Positions 1 through 8,953 are shown, counted from the first letter of the stretch. The stretch is DNA of 64,000 nucleotides from JAAYHG01 sp012735455 (GCA_050951365.1 JBMNIX010000009.1:186001-250000), one strand, 5' to 3'. Numbers and translations are program-made. The notes: a model not told the origin generated them from the letters alone.

Positions 1-813
1 GGGGGTGAAAATAATTACACCACAGTCGGTATAGTTTTTGCTCATATCGTAGCCCAACTCACTCAGCATCTCCTCGGCTAAGGCCTTGCCGAGGCAGCCC
101 AGGTCTCCAGTGGCAATAACATCGTAATAATCTGGAGTGCGGCCAGTATCCTCAAAGTGCTGCTTGATAGTCTCTGTAGCAGCAGGTGCCATGGCAGACC
201 CCATATCATTAGCATCTGTTATTCCCATGTCCACCACCCTGCCAACAGTGGCACACGTAAGGCAGGCACCAGAACCACTGCTGCCGATAATAGCCGCCCC
301 TGCCCCAGTGACTGTCCACTGCGCAGTAGGTTTGCGCTGCACCCCCAGTTCTGTCGGGAAACGGAACTGTCGCTCTGCCGTCTGGTAATGCGAGGAAGAT
401 GTAACCAGAACCTTGTCGGCGAAGTCACCATCCAGGGCAATTCCAGCCAAAGAAAGCGCTGCAGTAAAGGTGGAACAAGCACCAAACAACCCGTAGAAGG
501 GCACTGGCAAATCGCGCGCGGCAAAATTGGAAGCGATTAGCTGGTTGAGAAGGTCACCGCCAAACATGAAGTCCAGATCCCCATATGAGGCGTTGATCTT
601 ACCCAAGGCGATGTCTACGGCCTCGCGCACCATTTTCGATTCCGCCTTTTCCCAACTCTTCTCGCCGAATAGCGGGTCGGTAATAACCTCGTCAAAGTAT
701 TCTCCCAGAGGGCCCTCGCCCTCCTTGCGACCAACAACACTGGCCGTGCTCAAGATAGGCAATGGTCGACTGAACACATAAGTCTGTTTGCCTAGCTTCT
801 TGCTGCCTGTCAC
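1..813 (-). CDS. spoVAD: Stage V sporulation protein AD (partial, C-terminus beyond the window)
   Basis: SpoVAD is a thiolase-fold protein of the SpoVA channel. It takes part in dipicolinic acid uptake into the forespore and release at germination. The visible 271 codons have no stop and run off the left edge. The family is about 340 residues, so roughly the last fifth is missing. The GTG start at 813 gives an N-terminus beginning VTGSKKLGKQTYVF, typical of the family, and a YxDCGVIIF stretch near the edge also fits. The start overlaps the spoVAC stop by four bases, implying translational coupling. Confidence 0.93.
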   Translation of the reverse strand, partial: MTGSKKLGKQTYVFSRPLPILSTASVVGRKEGEGPLGEYFDEVITDPLFGEKSWEKAESKMVREAVDIALGKINASYGDLDFMFGGDLLNQLIASNFAARDLPVPFYGLFGACSTFTAALSLAGIALDGDFADKVLVTSSSHYQTAERQFRFPTELGVQRKPTAQWTVTGAGAAIIGSSGSGACLTCATVGRVVDMGITDANDMGSAMAPAATETIKQHFEDTGRTPDYYDVIATGDLGCLGKALAEEMLSELGYDMSKNYTDCGVIIFTP

Positions 814-1280
814 AAGCGAGCCTCCCACAACCTTGTAAGCCAGTAAACAATACCTATCACAATAGAAGTCACAGTACTATAGACGAGCACCGGCCCTGCA
901 ACCTGAAACATGCGCGCACCTACACCGGTAACAAAACCCTCACGTTTGAACTCCATGGCAGGAGAGACCATGGAATTGGCAAAACCGGTAATAGGCACCA
1001 CAGAACCCGCCCCGGCCACTTTCCCAATGTCGTCATAGACGCCGAGCCCGGTTAAGAATGCCCCTAGAAACACCATGACGCTGGCCGTAGGGCCAGCAGC
1101 CTCCTTCATGGACATACCCAAAGACTGAAAGAAAACCAACACTCCTTGGCCCAAGGTACAAATCAAGCCACCTACCAGGAAAGCCATGATTGTGTTCCTC
1201 AGCACGGCCGGCTTGGGTTTTTTTCGCTGTACTCGCCACTTATACTGTTCTTGATCTATGGTCTTTTCTTTCGTGGCCAC
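810..1280 (-). CDS. spoVAC: Stage V sporulation protein AC
   Basis: SpoVAC is a small integral membrane protein of the SpoVA dipicolinate channel in the inner spore membrane, proposed to be mechanosensitive. The 156-residue product has a basic N-terminus followed by several hydrophobic segments, with GGLICTLGQG and GSVVPITGFANSMVSPAMEF as characteristic stretches. The GTG start at 1280 follows an AGGAGAGGGG ribosome site. It overlaps spoVAD, so the two form an operon. spoVAA, spoVAB and spoVAEB are not seen upstream; spoVAE may follow spoVAD outside the window. Expression from a forespore sigma-G promoter would be expected, but I could not place one in the short upstream gap. Confidence 0.95.
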   Translation of the reverse strand: MATKEKTIDQEQYKWRVQRKKPKPAVLRNTIMAFLVGGLICTLGQGVLVFFQSLGMSMKEAAGPTASVMVFLGAFLTGLGVYDDIGKVAGAGSVVPITGFANSMVSPAMEFKREGFVTGVGARMFQVAGPVLVYSTVTSIVIGIVYWLTRLWEARL

Positions 1281-1368
1281 CTTCGTACCCCTCTCCTAGT
1301 TTTTCCTTAGAACCTTAGCTTATGCATTTTCCAGTTTTGGTTAGAAAAGGGAGGCACCCTGGTGCCCC

Positions 1369-1578
1369 CTAACTTGTCCCATCTACAGGAAAGGCGATTT
1401 TGCAGTTGGCTTTGTACTCAATCACCTGACCATCCTTGCAGTTGGCAGTAAGGTTATAAACCTCTACTCCGGTAACATTGCGCACTGTTTTCGACGCTTG
1501 TTTCACCGCATCGCGTACTGCCGCGTCCCAGCTGTCCTTAGACTCGCCCACGACTTCTATTACCTTAACGACAGTCAT
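1369..1578 (-). CDS. Dodecin family flavin-binding protein
   Basis: Dodecins are about 65-70 residue proteins that form hollow dodecamers storing or buffering flavins or CoA. This 69-residue product shows the family pattern: an opening beta strand (VVKVIEVVGES), a helix of the type SWDAAVRDAVKQASKTVRNV, then strands GVEVYNLTANCKDG and EYKANCKIAF. An AGGAGG ribosome site lies 11 bases before the ATG. The gene sits alone between sigF, which has its own terminator, and spoVAC, so it is probably transcribed separately. A short GC-rich hairpin followed by TTTTC (about 1333-1362) may terminate it. Confidence 0.85.
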   Translation of the reverse strand: MTVVKVIEVVGESKDSWDAAVRDAVKQASKTVRNVTGVEVYNLTANCKDGQVIEYKANCKIAFPVDGTS

Positions 1579-1743
1579 TAATATAAATACCTCCTAGATA
1601 TTTTTTTGCGAGTAGATAGTCGCTCAGTTCCCTGCTGCCACCACCCTTCTTTGACATACTACTTGACACCTTGGAGGACGCTCTCCTAGCTAGTGTCACC
1701 TCATGGCTTAGTCTAGTATTCCTGCCATACGAAAAAGGCATAC

Positions 1744-1767
1744 AAAAAAAGCGGTCCTAACCGCTTT
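1744..1767 (-). terminator. Rho-independent terminator of the spoIIA operon
   Basis: Read on the minus strand, AAGCGGT and ACCGCTT pair around a four-base loop and a run of seven T follows. The sigF stop codon lies in the loop, so transcription ends immediately after sigF and separates it from the downstream dodecin and spoVA genes. Confidence 0.85.
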
Positions 1768-2524
1768 CCATGAGACGTTTTATTTTACGCAAGATCTGTT
1801 TTTCCAACCGTGAGATCTGTACCTGAGAAAGTCCCAGCTCTGCCGCTACCTCGGTTTGAGTCTTGTCGGTAAAAAAACGTTCGCGTATTATCCGCTTCTC
1901 CCGCGGTGCCAGTTGTTCTATAACTTGCCCCAAGAGAACATGATCTAGGAGCTCCTCGCTTTTTTCTTCGCCCAGCTGGTCCTCTAGATTGATGGCTGTA
2001 CCCTCATCTTGATAGATAGGATCCGAAAGCGAAGTGGGGGGCTGCATTGCTTCTAAGGCCAAGACCAAGTCTTCTGACGTTACCCCAATTTCAGCAGCTA
2101 TTTCACTCAGTGTGGGTTCCCGTCCTAGACGTTGACCTAACATGGTACTGACGCGGCGAGCACGTAGCGCAGTTTCCTTTAAGGAACGGCTTATCTTGAT
2201 AGGGCTATCATCGCGCAAGAAGCGCCTGATTTCTCCTACTATCATGGGAACCGCGTAGGTAGAAAACTGAACGCCAAAGCTGAGGTCGAATTTGTCCACT
2301 GCTTTCATAAGACCAATGGTACCGATCTGGAAGAGGTCCTCGAAGTCGTAACCCCGCCCACAAAAACGACGCGCTATCCCTACCACCAAGCGCAGGTTAT
2401 TGTTTATTAGCTGATCGCGGGCTTCCTTGTCCCCGGCCCGTGCCTTGGCTATCAGCTCTTGTGTGATCTCCTGGTCCACTGTCTCTCGAGTTGGTAAGTC
2501 TATGTTTATATACTGGTCAGTCAT
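1757..2524 (-). CDS. sigF: RNA polymerase sigma-F, forespore-specific
   Basis: Sigma-F is the first forespore-specific sigma factor and is held inactive by SpoIIAB. The 255-residue product has region 2 (ARRFCGRGYDFEDLFQIGTIGLMKAVDKFD), region 3, and a C-terminal helix-turn-helix (TEVAAELGLSQVQISRLEK). I chose the ATG at 2524 because it follows GGGGAG at good spacing, overlaps the spoIIAB stop by eight bases, and gives the usual family length. A longer frame to 2599 would run into spoIIAB. It is the third gene of spoIIAA-spoIIAB-sigF and has its own terminator. Confidence 0.97.
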   Translation of the reverse strand: MTDQYINIDLPTRETVDQEITQELIAKARAGDKEARDQLINNNLRLVVGIARRFCGRGYDFEDLFQIGTIGLMKAVDKFDLSFGVQFSTYAVPMIVGEIRRFLRDDSPIKISRSLKETALRARRVSTMLGQRLGREPTLSEIAAEIGVTSEDLVLALEAMQPPTSLSDPIYQDEGTAINLEDQLGEEKSEELLDHVLLGQVIEQLAPREKRIIRERFFTDKTQTEVAAELGLSQVQISRLEKQILRKIKRLMESG

Positions 2525-2939
2525 CCGGGCAGCTCCCCTGCACACCCAGCTTTTTTTCCATGTAAACGCGGGTGCCACCATGTTCGGAGCTGAGCTCAAC
2601 CAGATCCATACAGGCTTCCATTAGAGACAACCCGATCCCCATTCTTTCATCTAGTTCTTGTTTTGTTTTCGCAGTATCGGCAATGCCGACCCCCTGATCA
2701 ACAACCTCAATCTTTACTGTGCGCCCACTTAGCCGCACATGCACACGCACCGACCCTTCTCCGTTTGGATAAGCATGTACTACAGCGTTTGTAACAGCCT
2801 CGGAAACGGCAGTGCTGATATCCGCAACCTCCGGCAGGGTTGGATCCAATTGGCTAGCAAAAGCCGCCACAGTTGCCCTGGCAAAGGCAACGTTTTCGGG
2901 GCGGCTAGGAAACTCAAGGTGCATTTCGTTGTCTTTCAC
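2517..2939 (-). CDS. spoIIAB: Anti-sigma-F factor, serine protein kinase SpoIIAB
   Basis: SpoIIAB binds and inhibits sigma-F and phosphorylates SpoIIAA. The 140-residue product is a GHKL-type ATPase with the N box (EAVTNAVVHAYP), the G1 box (DQGVGI) and the G2 box (GIGLSL), all intact. It starts at a GTG one base past the spoIIAA stop and overlaps sigF. This tight packing fits the need for balanced production of the three proteins. Confidence 0.97.
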   Translation of the reverse strand: MKDNEMHLEFPSRPENVAFARATVAAFASQLDPTLPEVADISTAVSEAVTNAVVHAYPNGEGSVRVHVRLSGRTVKIEVVDQGVGIADTAKTKQELDERMGIGLSLMEACMDLVELSSEHGGTRVYMEKKLGVQGSCPDD

Positions 2940-2940
2940 C

Positions 2941-3288
2941 CTAACTCTCCCCTCCCACTTGCTTTATAGCATCTTCAACTGTACTGGTGACAGGCATGAT
3001 CTTCCCTATGCCAGAAAGCTGTAAGACACGCTGCACTTGAGACTTGGCCCCGGAGATAGCCATACTGCCACCACGCTCGCTAAGCTCGCGGTAACGGCCC
3101 AAGATCAATCCTAGGCCGGAACTGTCCATGAAACTAACAGCGGCAAGGTCCAATACCACTTTCGCTGTTCCTGGGCGAGCCAGGGCAGCTTCTAAGTGCC
3201 GTCGTACCTTCGGAACGGTAGCAACATCCAAATCTCCACTTAGTGCCGCAACCAGGCATGATCCACGATAGCTAAGCCCCACGCCCAC
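2941..3288 (-). CDS. spoIIAA: Anti-anti-sigma factor SpoIIAA
   Basis: SpoIIAA is a STAS-domain protein. When dephosphorylated it displaces sigma-F from SpoIIAB. The 115-residue product has the conserved phosphorylation site in MDSSGLGLILGRYR, where the second serine is the expected target. The GTG start follows AGGGAGGGAG. It is the first gene of the spoIIA operon, preceded by a candidate sigma-H promoter and separated from dacF by a strong terminator. Confidence 0.97.
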   Translation of the reverse strand: MGVGLSYRGSCLVAALSGDLDVATVPKVRRHLEAALARPGTAKVVLDLAAVSFMDSSGLGLILGRYRELSERGGSMAISGAKSQVQRVLQLSGIGKIMPVTSTVEDAIKQVGGES

Positions 3289-3332
3289 CGGTCTCCCTCC
3301 CTGCGTTTGGTACTTTTTTCATTATTTACCAT

Positions 3333-3362
3333 TTATTCGCCCTCTCCAGCTCCTTTCCCTGC
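3333..3362 (-). promoter_or_regulatory. Candidate sigma-H promoter of the spoIIA operon
   Basis: On the minus strand the -10-like element GGCGAATAA (3333-3341) matches the sigma-H pattern RnnGAATww exactly. GCAGGGAAA (3354-3362) matches RnAGGAwww at all but one position, with 12 bases between them. The spoIIA operon is sigma-H dependent in Bacillus, so the position just upstream of spoIIAA makes sense. No transcript evidence is available here. Confidence 0.55.
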
Positions 3363-3383
3363 TTTTAGTTATGTATCAACCAC

Positions 3384-3407
3384 AAAAAAGCCGGGCTTAG
3401 CCCGGCT
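3384..3407 (-). terminator. Rho-independent terminator of dacF
   Basis: On the minus strand an 8-bp stem AGCCGGGC/GCCCGGCT with a three-base loop is followed by six T. It lies directly after the dacF stop and isolates dacF from spoIIA. Confidence 0.92.
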
Positions 3408-3415
3408 GAGAAAGG

Positions 3416-4600
3416 CTATCTACCGCTTTCTGGTGGCACAAACCAGTACGTTATAACCCTGCCTAGGAGCCCACGCCAACCAATGGCCGGTATGTCGTCT
3501 GCTGCTACGAGATCTACCTGGCCTACTATTTCACCATCTTTGAATGCTACCAGCTGGCCTAGCGGTGTCCCCTTAGCCACAGGAGCAGTCAGCTGTTCTT
3601 GTTCTGCATTAACCACGTAAGTTATGGTATCTTCTTCGCCCTTGGGAATGGTCACAGAAAGGTCGGAGGCGGCAATGAGCTCCACTTCCTGCCGCAACCC
3701 CCGGAGAACAGGCAGTACCTTCTTTGCTTCTCCTTCCTTTGTCACCATGAGAGAGGTATAGTTAGCAAAGCCGTAGTTTAAGAGCTTAATTGCCTCTTGA
3801 AAATGGCTACGCGGTACCGGGCAACCAAGAACAACAGCGATGAGACGGAAATCGTTCTTTTTTCCCGTGGCAGCTAAACAGTAGCCTGCCTTTTGGGTCC
3901 AGCCTGTCTTGAGTCCGTCTATCACATCTTCATACCATGCCAGAAGCTTGTTGGTGTTCCAGAGCACAACAGGTGGATCTTCTTTAAACCTGTATTCATA
4001 AATGGAAGTATACTTGAGTATTTCGGGGTGCTTCACTGCTTCCTGAGCGGCAAGGGCCAAATCGTAAGCACTGGTGTAATGATTCTCTTCGGGCATGCCA
4101 TGGCAGTTGGTAAAGTGGGTGTTTTGCATCCCCAGTTCTTGGGCGCGTTGGTTCATCAACTCCACAAACTTCTCCTGGCTCCCAGCGATATGCTCGGCCA
4201 AAGCCACGCAGGCATCGTTCCCGGATCCTACAGCAATACCAATGAGGAGTTCCTCCACCGTACGCTTTTCACCAAGTTCGAGAAAGACCACTGAACCATC
4301 CGTATCGCTCTCCGCCCGGGCATTGGCAGAGGTGATCACCTCGTCCTGCAGGCTGATCTTGCCATCTCGCACAGCTTCTATAGCCATGAGCAAGGTCATG
4401 ACCTTGGTGACGCTGGCCGGTTCTCTCTTCTCATGGGGGTTTTTTTCGAAAAGAACCTTGCCTGACAGTGGATCCAAGAGAACCGCGCTTACTGCACTTG
4501 TTTCCAGGTCTTGGGCCCTGGCTGCCCCTGCTGTTAGGATTGTAACCAGGAAAACCAACACGAGAGCTGCCGCGATTGAGGCTAGTCTTCTCTTAGTCAT
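3416..4600 (-). CDS. dacF: D-alanyl-D-alanine carboxypeptidase (penicillin-binding protein 5 family)
   Basis: This is a serine DD-carboxypeptidase that trims the terminal D-Ala from peptidoglycan stem peptides. The 394-residue product has a signal peptide ending near AGAARAQ. The three penicillin-binding motifs are SVTK (in EPASVTKVMTLL), SGN (in AVGSGNDACV) and KTG (in DGLKTGWT). A C-terminal beta domain and a weak amphipathic tail suit membrane association. An AAGGGAG site precedes the ATG. Its place beside spoIIA is the classic position of dacF, whose product modifies spore cortex in Bacillus. Confidence 0.94.
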   Translation of the reverse strand: MTKRRLASIAAALVLVFLVTILTAGAARAQDLETSAVSAVLLDPLSGKVLFEKNPHEKREPASVTKVMTLLMAIEAVRDGKISLQDEVITSANARAESDTDGSVVFLELGEKRTVEELLIGIAVGSGNDACVALAEHIAGSQEKFVELMNQRAQELGMQNTHFTNCHGMPEENHYTSAYDLALAAQEAVKHPEILKYTSIYEYRFKEDPPVVLWNTNKLLAWYEDVIDGLKTGWTQKAGYCLAATGKKNDFRLIAVVLGCPVPRSHFQEAIKLLNYGFANYTSLMVTKEGEAKKVLPVLRGLRQEVELIAASDLSVTIPKGEEDTITYVVNAEQEQLTAPVAKGTPLGQLVAFKDGEIVGQVDLVAADDIPAIGWRGLLGRVITYWFVPPESGR

Positions 4601-4675
4601 CCTGAATCTCCCTTCCTTTCCTCTTTACAGGAGCTAGGTTATCCAGGATGACATTACACAATTCATCAGAGGCTG

Positions 4676-5500
4676 TTAGATCTGTCCCAGGATAATCGCC
4701 AAAAGCCGGGCAAGGCGCGGACCACTCTCAGCCGCCACGTTGAGCACGTTACCGTGTTGCGCAACTTCATGGGCGTGGCCGCGGGCACTGTTGGTTATAA
4801 CTGAAAACGCCAGCACCTTAAGTCCGGCATGGCGCGCAACGATGGTTTCCGGTACCGTGGACATCCCCACCGCATCTGCTCCTAGCCGGTGAAACGCCAT
4901 TAGCTCTGCCGGAGTCTCAAAACTGGGGCCAGTCACACCTACGTAGACACCCTCCTTCAAGTCGATGCCCAAACCAGGTGCAACCTTACGAGCAAGCCTC
5001 CCCAGCTCTTCGTCATAGGGAGGGGTAAGGGAGGGAAAACGGGGGCCTAGTTCGGGATCGTTAGGACCTATTAAGGGGTTTGTACCCATAAAATTGATGT
5101 GATCGGTGATGAGCATGATGTCACCAGGATTCAGGTTGGGACTGATACCACCTGCCGCGTTGGTGAGTACCAAGACCTCTACCCCCAAGGCCTTAGCTAA
5201 GCGAACAGAGAAGGTTACTTCCTCCATTGAGTAACCCTCGTAACAGTGGAAACGACCCTGGAACGAAACTACCTCCTGCCCAGCCCACTTACCTAACACC
5301 AACTGTCCCGCGTGGCCCTCCACGGTAGATACGGGCATGTGAGGAACACTAGCATAGGGTACGGTGAGTGGCTCCTCGATCTCGCTGGCCACACCTCCCA
5401 AACCCGAGCCCAGGATAAGCCCTACTCGCGGTCGGATTTCTCGCAGTTCCTGCACAAAACGGGCTGCTTCCTGTACCCTCGCTTTCAAGGATTGTGTCAT
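4676..5500 (-). CDS. punA: Purine nucleoside phosphorylase (inosine/guanosine type)
   Basis: This enzyme splits purine nucleosides with phosphate to the base and (deoxy)ribose-1-phosphate. The 274-residue length and motifs GLILGSGLGG (phosphate loop), TNAAGG and VGMSTVPETIVARH identify the trimeric PNP class. It follows deoB with a 22-base gap. Its sugar phosphate product is the substrate of the deoB phosphopentomutase, so the two form a nucleoside salvage pair. AAGGAG precedes the ATG. Confidence 0.95.
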   Translation of the reverse strand: MTQSLKARVQEAARFVQELREIRPRVGLILGSGLGGVASEIEEPLTVPYASVPHMPVSTVEGHAGQLVLGKWAGQEVVSFQGRFHCYEGYSMEEVTFSVRLAKALGVEVLVLTNAAGGISPNLNPGDIMLITDHINFMGTNPLIGPNDPELGPRFPSLTPPYDEELGRLARKVAPGLGIDLKEGVYVGVTGPSFETPAELMAFHRLGADAVGMSTVPETIVARHAGLKVLAFSVITNSARGHAHEVAQHGNVLNVAAESGPRLARLLAIILGQI

Positions 5501-5522
5501 TTAACTTCAGCTCCTTCTTTAC

Positions 5523-6695
5523 CTAAGCTGCAATCAACAGCGACCAAAAGCTCTTACCCGGTCCTGCCCATGGCACGCCCAGTAGCTCTGCCACTGTTGC
5601 CCCCAGATCCGCAAAAGTAGAACGGATTCCCAGGTCTACCGGCTTCACCCGAGCCCCGTAGGCCAAAATGGGTACATACTCCCGGGTGTGGTCTGTACTG
5701 GCGGTTGTGGGGTCACAGCCGTGATCGGCAGTAATAAAAAGAACATCTCGTGGGCCTAAGGCAGACAAGAGATCCGGCAGCGCGGCATCAAACTCCATCA
5801 AAGCACGGGCGAAACCATGCGGATCGTTTCGGTGCCCGTAGAGCATATCGAAGTCCACCAAGTTCGTAAAGACGAGGTCCCACTCGCGACTAACTACCGC
5901 CATACGAGAGAGTGACAGCCCTTGGGTGTTGTCTTTCGTCGGCCAGGTAGTGGTCAGCCCCCGACCGGCAAAAATATCGCCGATCTTGCCAATACCAAGA
6001 ACCCGGCATCCACTGCTCAACGCCTTATCCAACACCGTTGGTGCAGGGGGTGGAAGCGAGTAGTCACGCCTGTTGGCCGTACGCTTGAAGCTACCGGGCC
6101 GACCCACAAAGGGCCGCGCAATCACCCGGCCTACAGAATGCTCCCCCTGCAGAATGCGACGGGCAACAGTACACATCCGATACAGTTCGCTAAGAGGAAT
6201 TACTTCCTCGTGGGCAGCAATCTGAAAGACACTGTCAGCCGAAGTATAGACTATAGGGTAACCCGTTGCCAGATGTTCCAGCCCCAGTTCCTCAATGATC
6301 TTTGTCCCAGATGCCACCTTGTTACCTAGTACACATCGTCCAACTTCCTGCTCAAACGCTCTGATAACCTCGGGCGGAAAGCCCTGCGGGTAGATAGGGA
6401 AAGGACGTACCAGCACCAGCCCCATTAGCTCCCAATGACCAGTGGTGGTATCCTTGCCTGGAGATTTCTCAGCCATCCGGCCATGGGCTGCCGCAGGGGA
6501 CACCACAGGCTCTGTCCCCACAATAGGTACAATGTTACCTAACCCCAACCGCCCTAAGTTGGGGAGCTCTAGTCCACCTAAAGCAGCAGCTACGTTACCC
6601 AGGGTATTGCTGCCTTCGTCATCATAATTCTTGGCATCGGGTAATTCACCCACGCCAACGCTGTCCAGCACTATAACTATGGCCGTACTCGTCAC
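5523..6695 (-). CDS. deoB: Phosphopentomutase
   Basis: This enzyme interconverts (deoxy)ribose-1-phosphate and -5-phosphate in nucleoside catabolism. The 390-residue protein belongs to the alkaline phosphatase superfamily. Metal-binding motifs are visible: VLDSVGVGELPDA near the N-terminus with the first Asp, the TTTGHWE active-site threonine, DFDMLYGHRND, and TADHGCDPT with TDHTRE. The GTG start at 6695 follows AAGGAGG. It lies upstream of punA in the same direction. Confidence 0.96.
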   Translation of the reverse strand: MTSTAIVIVLDSVGVGELPDAKNYDDEGSNTLGNVAAALGGLELPNLGRLGLGNIVPIVGTEPVVSPAAAHGRMAEKSPGKDTTTGHWELMGLVLVRPFPIYPQGFPPEVIRAFEQEVGRCVLGNKVASGTKIIEELGLEHLATGYPIVYTSADSVFQIAAHEEVIPLSELYRMCTVARRILQGEHSVGRVIARPFVGRPGSFKRTANRRDYSLPPPAPTVLDKALSSGCRVLGIGKIGDIFAGRGLTTTWPTKDNTQGLSLSRMAVVSREWDLVFTNLVDFDMLYGHRNDPHGFARALMEFDAALPDLLSALGPRDVLFITADHGCDPTTASTDHTREYVPILAYGARVKPVDLGIRSTFADLGATVAELLGVPWAGPGKSFWSLLIAA

Positions 6696-6719
6696 CAGAA
6701 CCCTCCTTAAATTCCCATC

Positions 6720-7643
6720 CTACTCCTGCCCATGGGGGTGGCTGCGTCGATACACCTCAATAAGACGGTTTACTGTAACCTGAGTATAAATCTGGGTGGT
6801 GCTTATGTCTCTATGCCCCAAGAGTTCTTGTACAGTCCTTAGATCCGCCCCGTTTTCCAAGAGATGAGTAGCGAAAGAGTGTCGCAGTGTGTGCGGACTC
6901 ACTCTAGCGGGAAGCCGGGCTTTCTGAACGTACTTCTTCAGTAAGAGCCAGAAACCCTGACGGGTCAGCCGCCGGCCGCGCTGATTTAGAAATAGCCCCT
7001 GTTCGCGCCGGTTGCGAAGGAGTTTGCCCCGCCCACCCTTCAGGTAACGCTGAAGGGCGGCAGCGGCTTGTTCTCCTAAAGGGACAATGCGTTCCCTCCC
7101 ACCCTTACCCAGGCAACGGACATAGCGTTCCTCCAGGTGAACATCTCCCAGATTAAGGCCAACAAGCTCCGATACGCGCAGGCCACAAGCATAGATCAGC
7201 TCCAGCATCGCCCGGTCCCTGAGATCGGCAGGGCTAGAACCGCAAATCTGCTCAATAAGCACTGCCACCTCATCTTGCCCCAGGCTGCGCGGCAGGCGCT
7301 GCGCACCTTTCGGTCGAACAAGTTCCATCGCCGGATTTTCTTTTACTCGCCCCTCTTGGCACAAGAAGTGATAGAAACTGCGTGTTGCTGCTTGTGCACG
7401 GGCGATGCTGGCCGGTCTTAACCCTTCTCGGGCCAGTTCGTGGAAGTAGGCCAGGAGTGTAACGGTTCTTGCCTTACGTAGCTCTTCTCCCTGAGCATGT
7501 ATGTAACTAGCCATCTTTTCTAAATCACGCCGGTAACTTATTACCGTGTTTGCTGCTAAACCCCGTTCAACCTTAAGATACACCAAGAAGTCGTCAATAT
7601 CGCTTCGGTCCTTTAGGCTCGGCTTTTCCTCATTTATGTTCAT
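6720..7643 (-). CDS. xerD: Tyrosine recombinase XerD
   Basis: XerD acts with a partner recombinase to resolve chromosome dimers at dif. The 307-residue product has an N-terminal SAM-like core-binding domain (FLVYLKVERGLAANTVISYRRDL) and a catalytic domain. The catalytic arginine lies in GLRVSELVGL, HxxR in HTLRHSFATHLL, and the nucleophilic tyrosine in STTQIYTQV. Its place next to deoB and spoIIM matches many Clostridia. No att site or cargo is present, so this is the housekeeping enzyme and not a mobile-element integrase. Confidence 0.93.
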   Translation of the reverse strand: MNINEEKPSLKDRSDIDDFLVYLKVERGLAANTVISYRRDLEKMASYIHAQGEELRKARTVTLLAYFHELAREGLRPASIARAQAATRSFYHFLCQEGRVKENPAMELVRPKGAQRLPRSLGQDEVAVLIEQICGSSPADLRDRAMLELIYACGLRVSELVGLNLGDVHLEERYVRCLGKGGRERIVPLGEQAAAALQRYLKGGRGKLLRNRREQGLFLNQRGRRLTRQGFWLLLKKYVQKARLPARVSPHTLRHSFATHLLENGADLRTVQELLGHRDISTTQIYTQVTVNRLIEVYRRSHPHGQE

Positions 7644-7718
7644 CTCATCATCCCTTTAAGCATCACTTCATGGCTTGTCCACGCCGCGCACACTGAGGCT
7701 AGGCAGCCGGTGCTGGCG

Positions 7719-8361
7719 TTACAAAACCCAATTCATCACTCCTTTTAGTAATACCGGAGTAATATAAGCCTCCACGAGTCCTGCCACCACTGCAGCCGCA
7801 CCTGCTACGAACAAGAAAAGACCATAGCTAAAAAGCGGCAACGGCCCCTGGGCGCGGCGGTTGAGTAGCCGCTGCTGCACCACGCAGACGGAGAAGCAAA
7901 CCGCTCCTGCGCCAGATAGGACAATGGCTGGCACAGTAAGCAGGCTTTGTGGCAATACGGCAGCGCCAGCCACCAGGAGACCACGCCAGTTGATCTCATC
8001 CACCAGAAAGCCCACTGTAAACCCACTGGTAAAACCCTTGGTAAATAGCAGCACCAATGCCAAAGGTAAGCCTACTACTGTAAGCCCGCTGAACCAGATG
8101 AGGGCCACGCCCTTGAGGTTGGACCACACTGTATGCGTCGCCAGCTCTTGACCTTTATACGCAGTTGGTTCCGAAACGTCCTGTAGAAACAGGTTCAGAT
8201 AGTCTATGAGCTCAGCCTTTTGCTCAGTGGTAAGCGTTTTCACCGCCAGGGCACCAAACACAACCCCCACCGCAAACAGTAGAATAACAAAAAAGTAAAT
8301 ACCGAGGTGCCTCCTGACATGCTGCGCCAGGTCCTCCTCCCACCTGCGTGGCGCGCATCAT
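7719..8361 (-). CDS. spoIIM: Stage II sporulation protein M (apparent +1 frameshift near the start)
   Basis: SpoIIM is a membrane protein of the DMP (SpoIID-SpoIIM-SpoIIP) peptidoglycan-remodelling complex needed for engulfment. The open part (7719-8270) shows five or so hydrophobic segments ending PVLLKGVMNWVL. The true start appears to be the double ATG at 8361/8358, which follows AGGGGGG. The reading MRATQ, then a one-base shift at about 8341-8345, then WEEDLAQHVRRHLGIYFFV aligns well with known SpoIIM N-termini. It gives 213 residues, the family length. The shift is probably an inserted G in CAGGTGG. Without it the first 30 residues are lost. Confidence 0.85.
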
Positions 8362-8418
8362 AATCCCCCCTCGAAATCCTTCTTTCAACCATATGCAGGG
8401 GGGAAGGCCAGTATACCG

Positions 8419-8953
8419 CTACTTCTCTCGGGCTGCCAGCAGGAGACCAACATAGGTCCTTGGCGTCGCGGATCCGTCCCTCTTCTATCCAGGCTAGAGC
8501 ATCCTGTAGCAAGACCTTGTGTACCTCGACAAACTCATCAGGATCCGTCTGTCCCGCTTGTGGCACGAGATCCCACGCCTCATAAAGGTACATAAACTCA
8601 GAAGAAAAACCAGGTGCGGTGTAAAAGGAAGCCAGTTTACGCAGCTTCCCAGGTGAGTAGCCCGTCTCTTCCTGCAGTTCCCGCACCGCCACACACCTCT
8701 GGGGCTTTCGCCTTTCTCTAGTTTCCCAGCCGGTATCTCCCACAGTTCCTCCCCTGTGGCATAGCGAAACTGGCCGCACTAAAATAACACTCTCTAGACT
8801 CGGGCGTGCGAGTATAGCAACTGCTCCAGGGTGACGAACCACATCACGAAAGGCTTCCATGCCGTTAGGCAGCCGAACGAGGGAACGCTCCACCTTAAAT
8901 ATTTTTCCCAGATAGACTTCCTCTTGAGCTAGAGTCTCTTCACGCAAATTCAT
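8419..8953 (-). pseudogene. NUDIX hydrolase, ADP-ribose pyrophosphatase type, disrupted by three indels
   Basis: The family cleaves ADP-ribose and related nucleotides. From the ATG at 8953, after a GAGGTGG site, the reading is MNLREETLAQEEVYLG...PGAVAILARPSLESVILVR. At about 8773-8775 a one-base shift is needed to read QFRYATGEELWEIPAGKLEKGESP. At about 8697-8704 a two-base excess (AGAG) returns the frame to the Nudix-box end, VRELQEETGYS. At about 8456-8462 another one-base shift gives DAKTYVGLLLAAREK and a stop at 8419. Read uncorrected, the frame continues to 8240 and overlaps spoIIM with unrelated sequence. Cumulative decay or sequencing error are both possible. Confidence 0.8.

Noticed and set aside
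1640..1690. TTGACA and TTGACACC sequences on the plus strand between dodecin and sigF
   Set aside because: No -10 partner at proper spacing and no plus-strand gene downstream.
6720..7643. Tyrosine recombinase as a sign of a mobile element
   Set aside because: Sequence and neighbourhood match housekeeping XerD; no att repeats, phage or transposon genes nearby.
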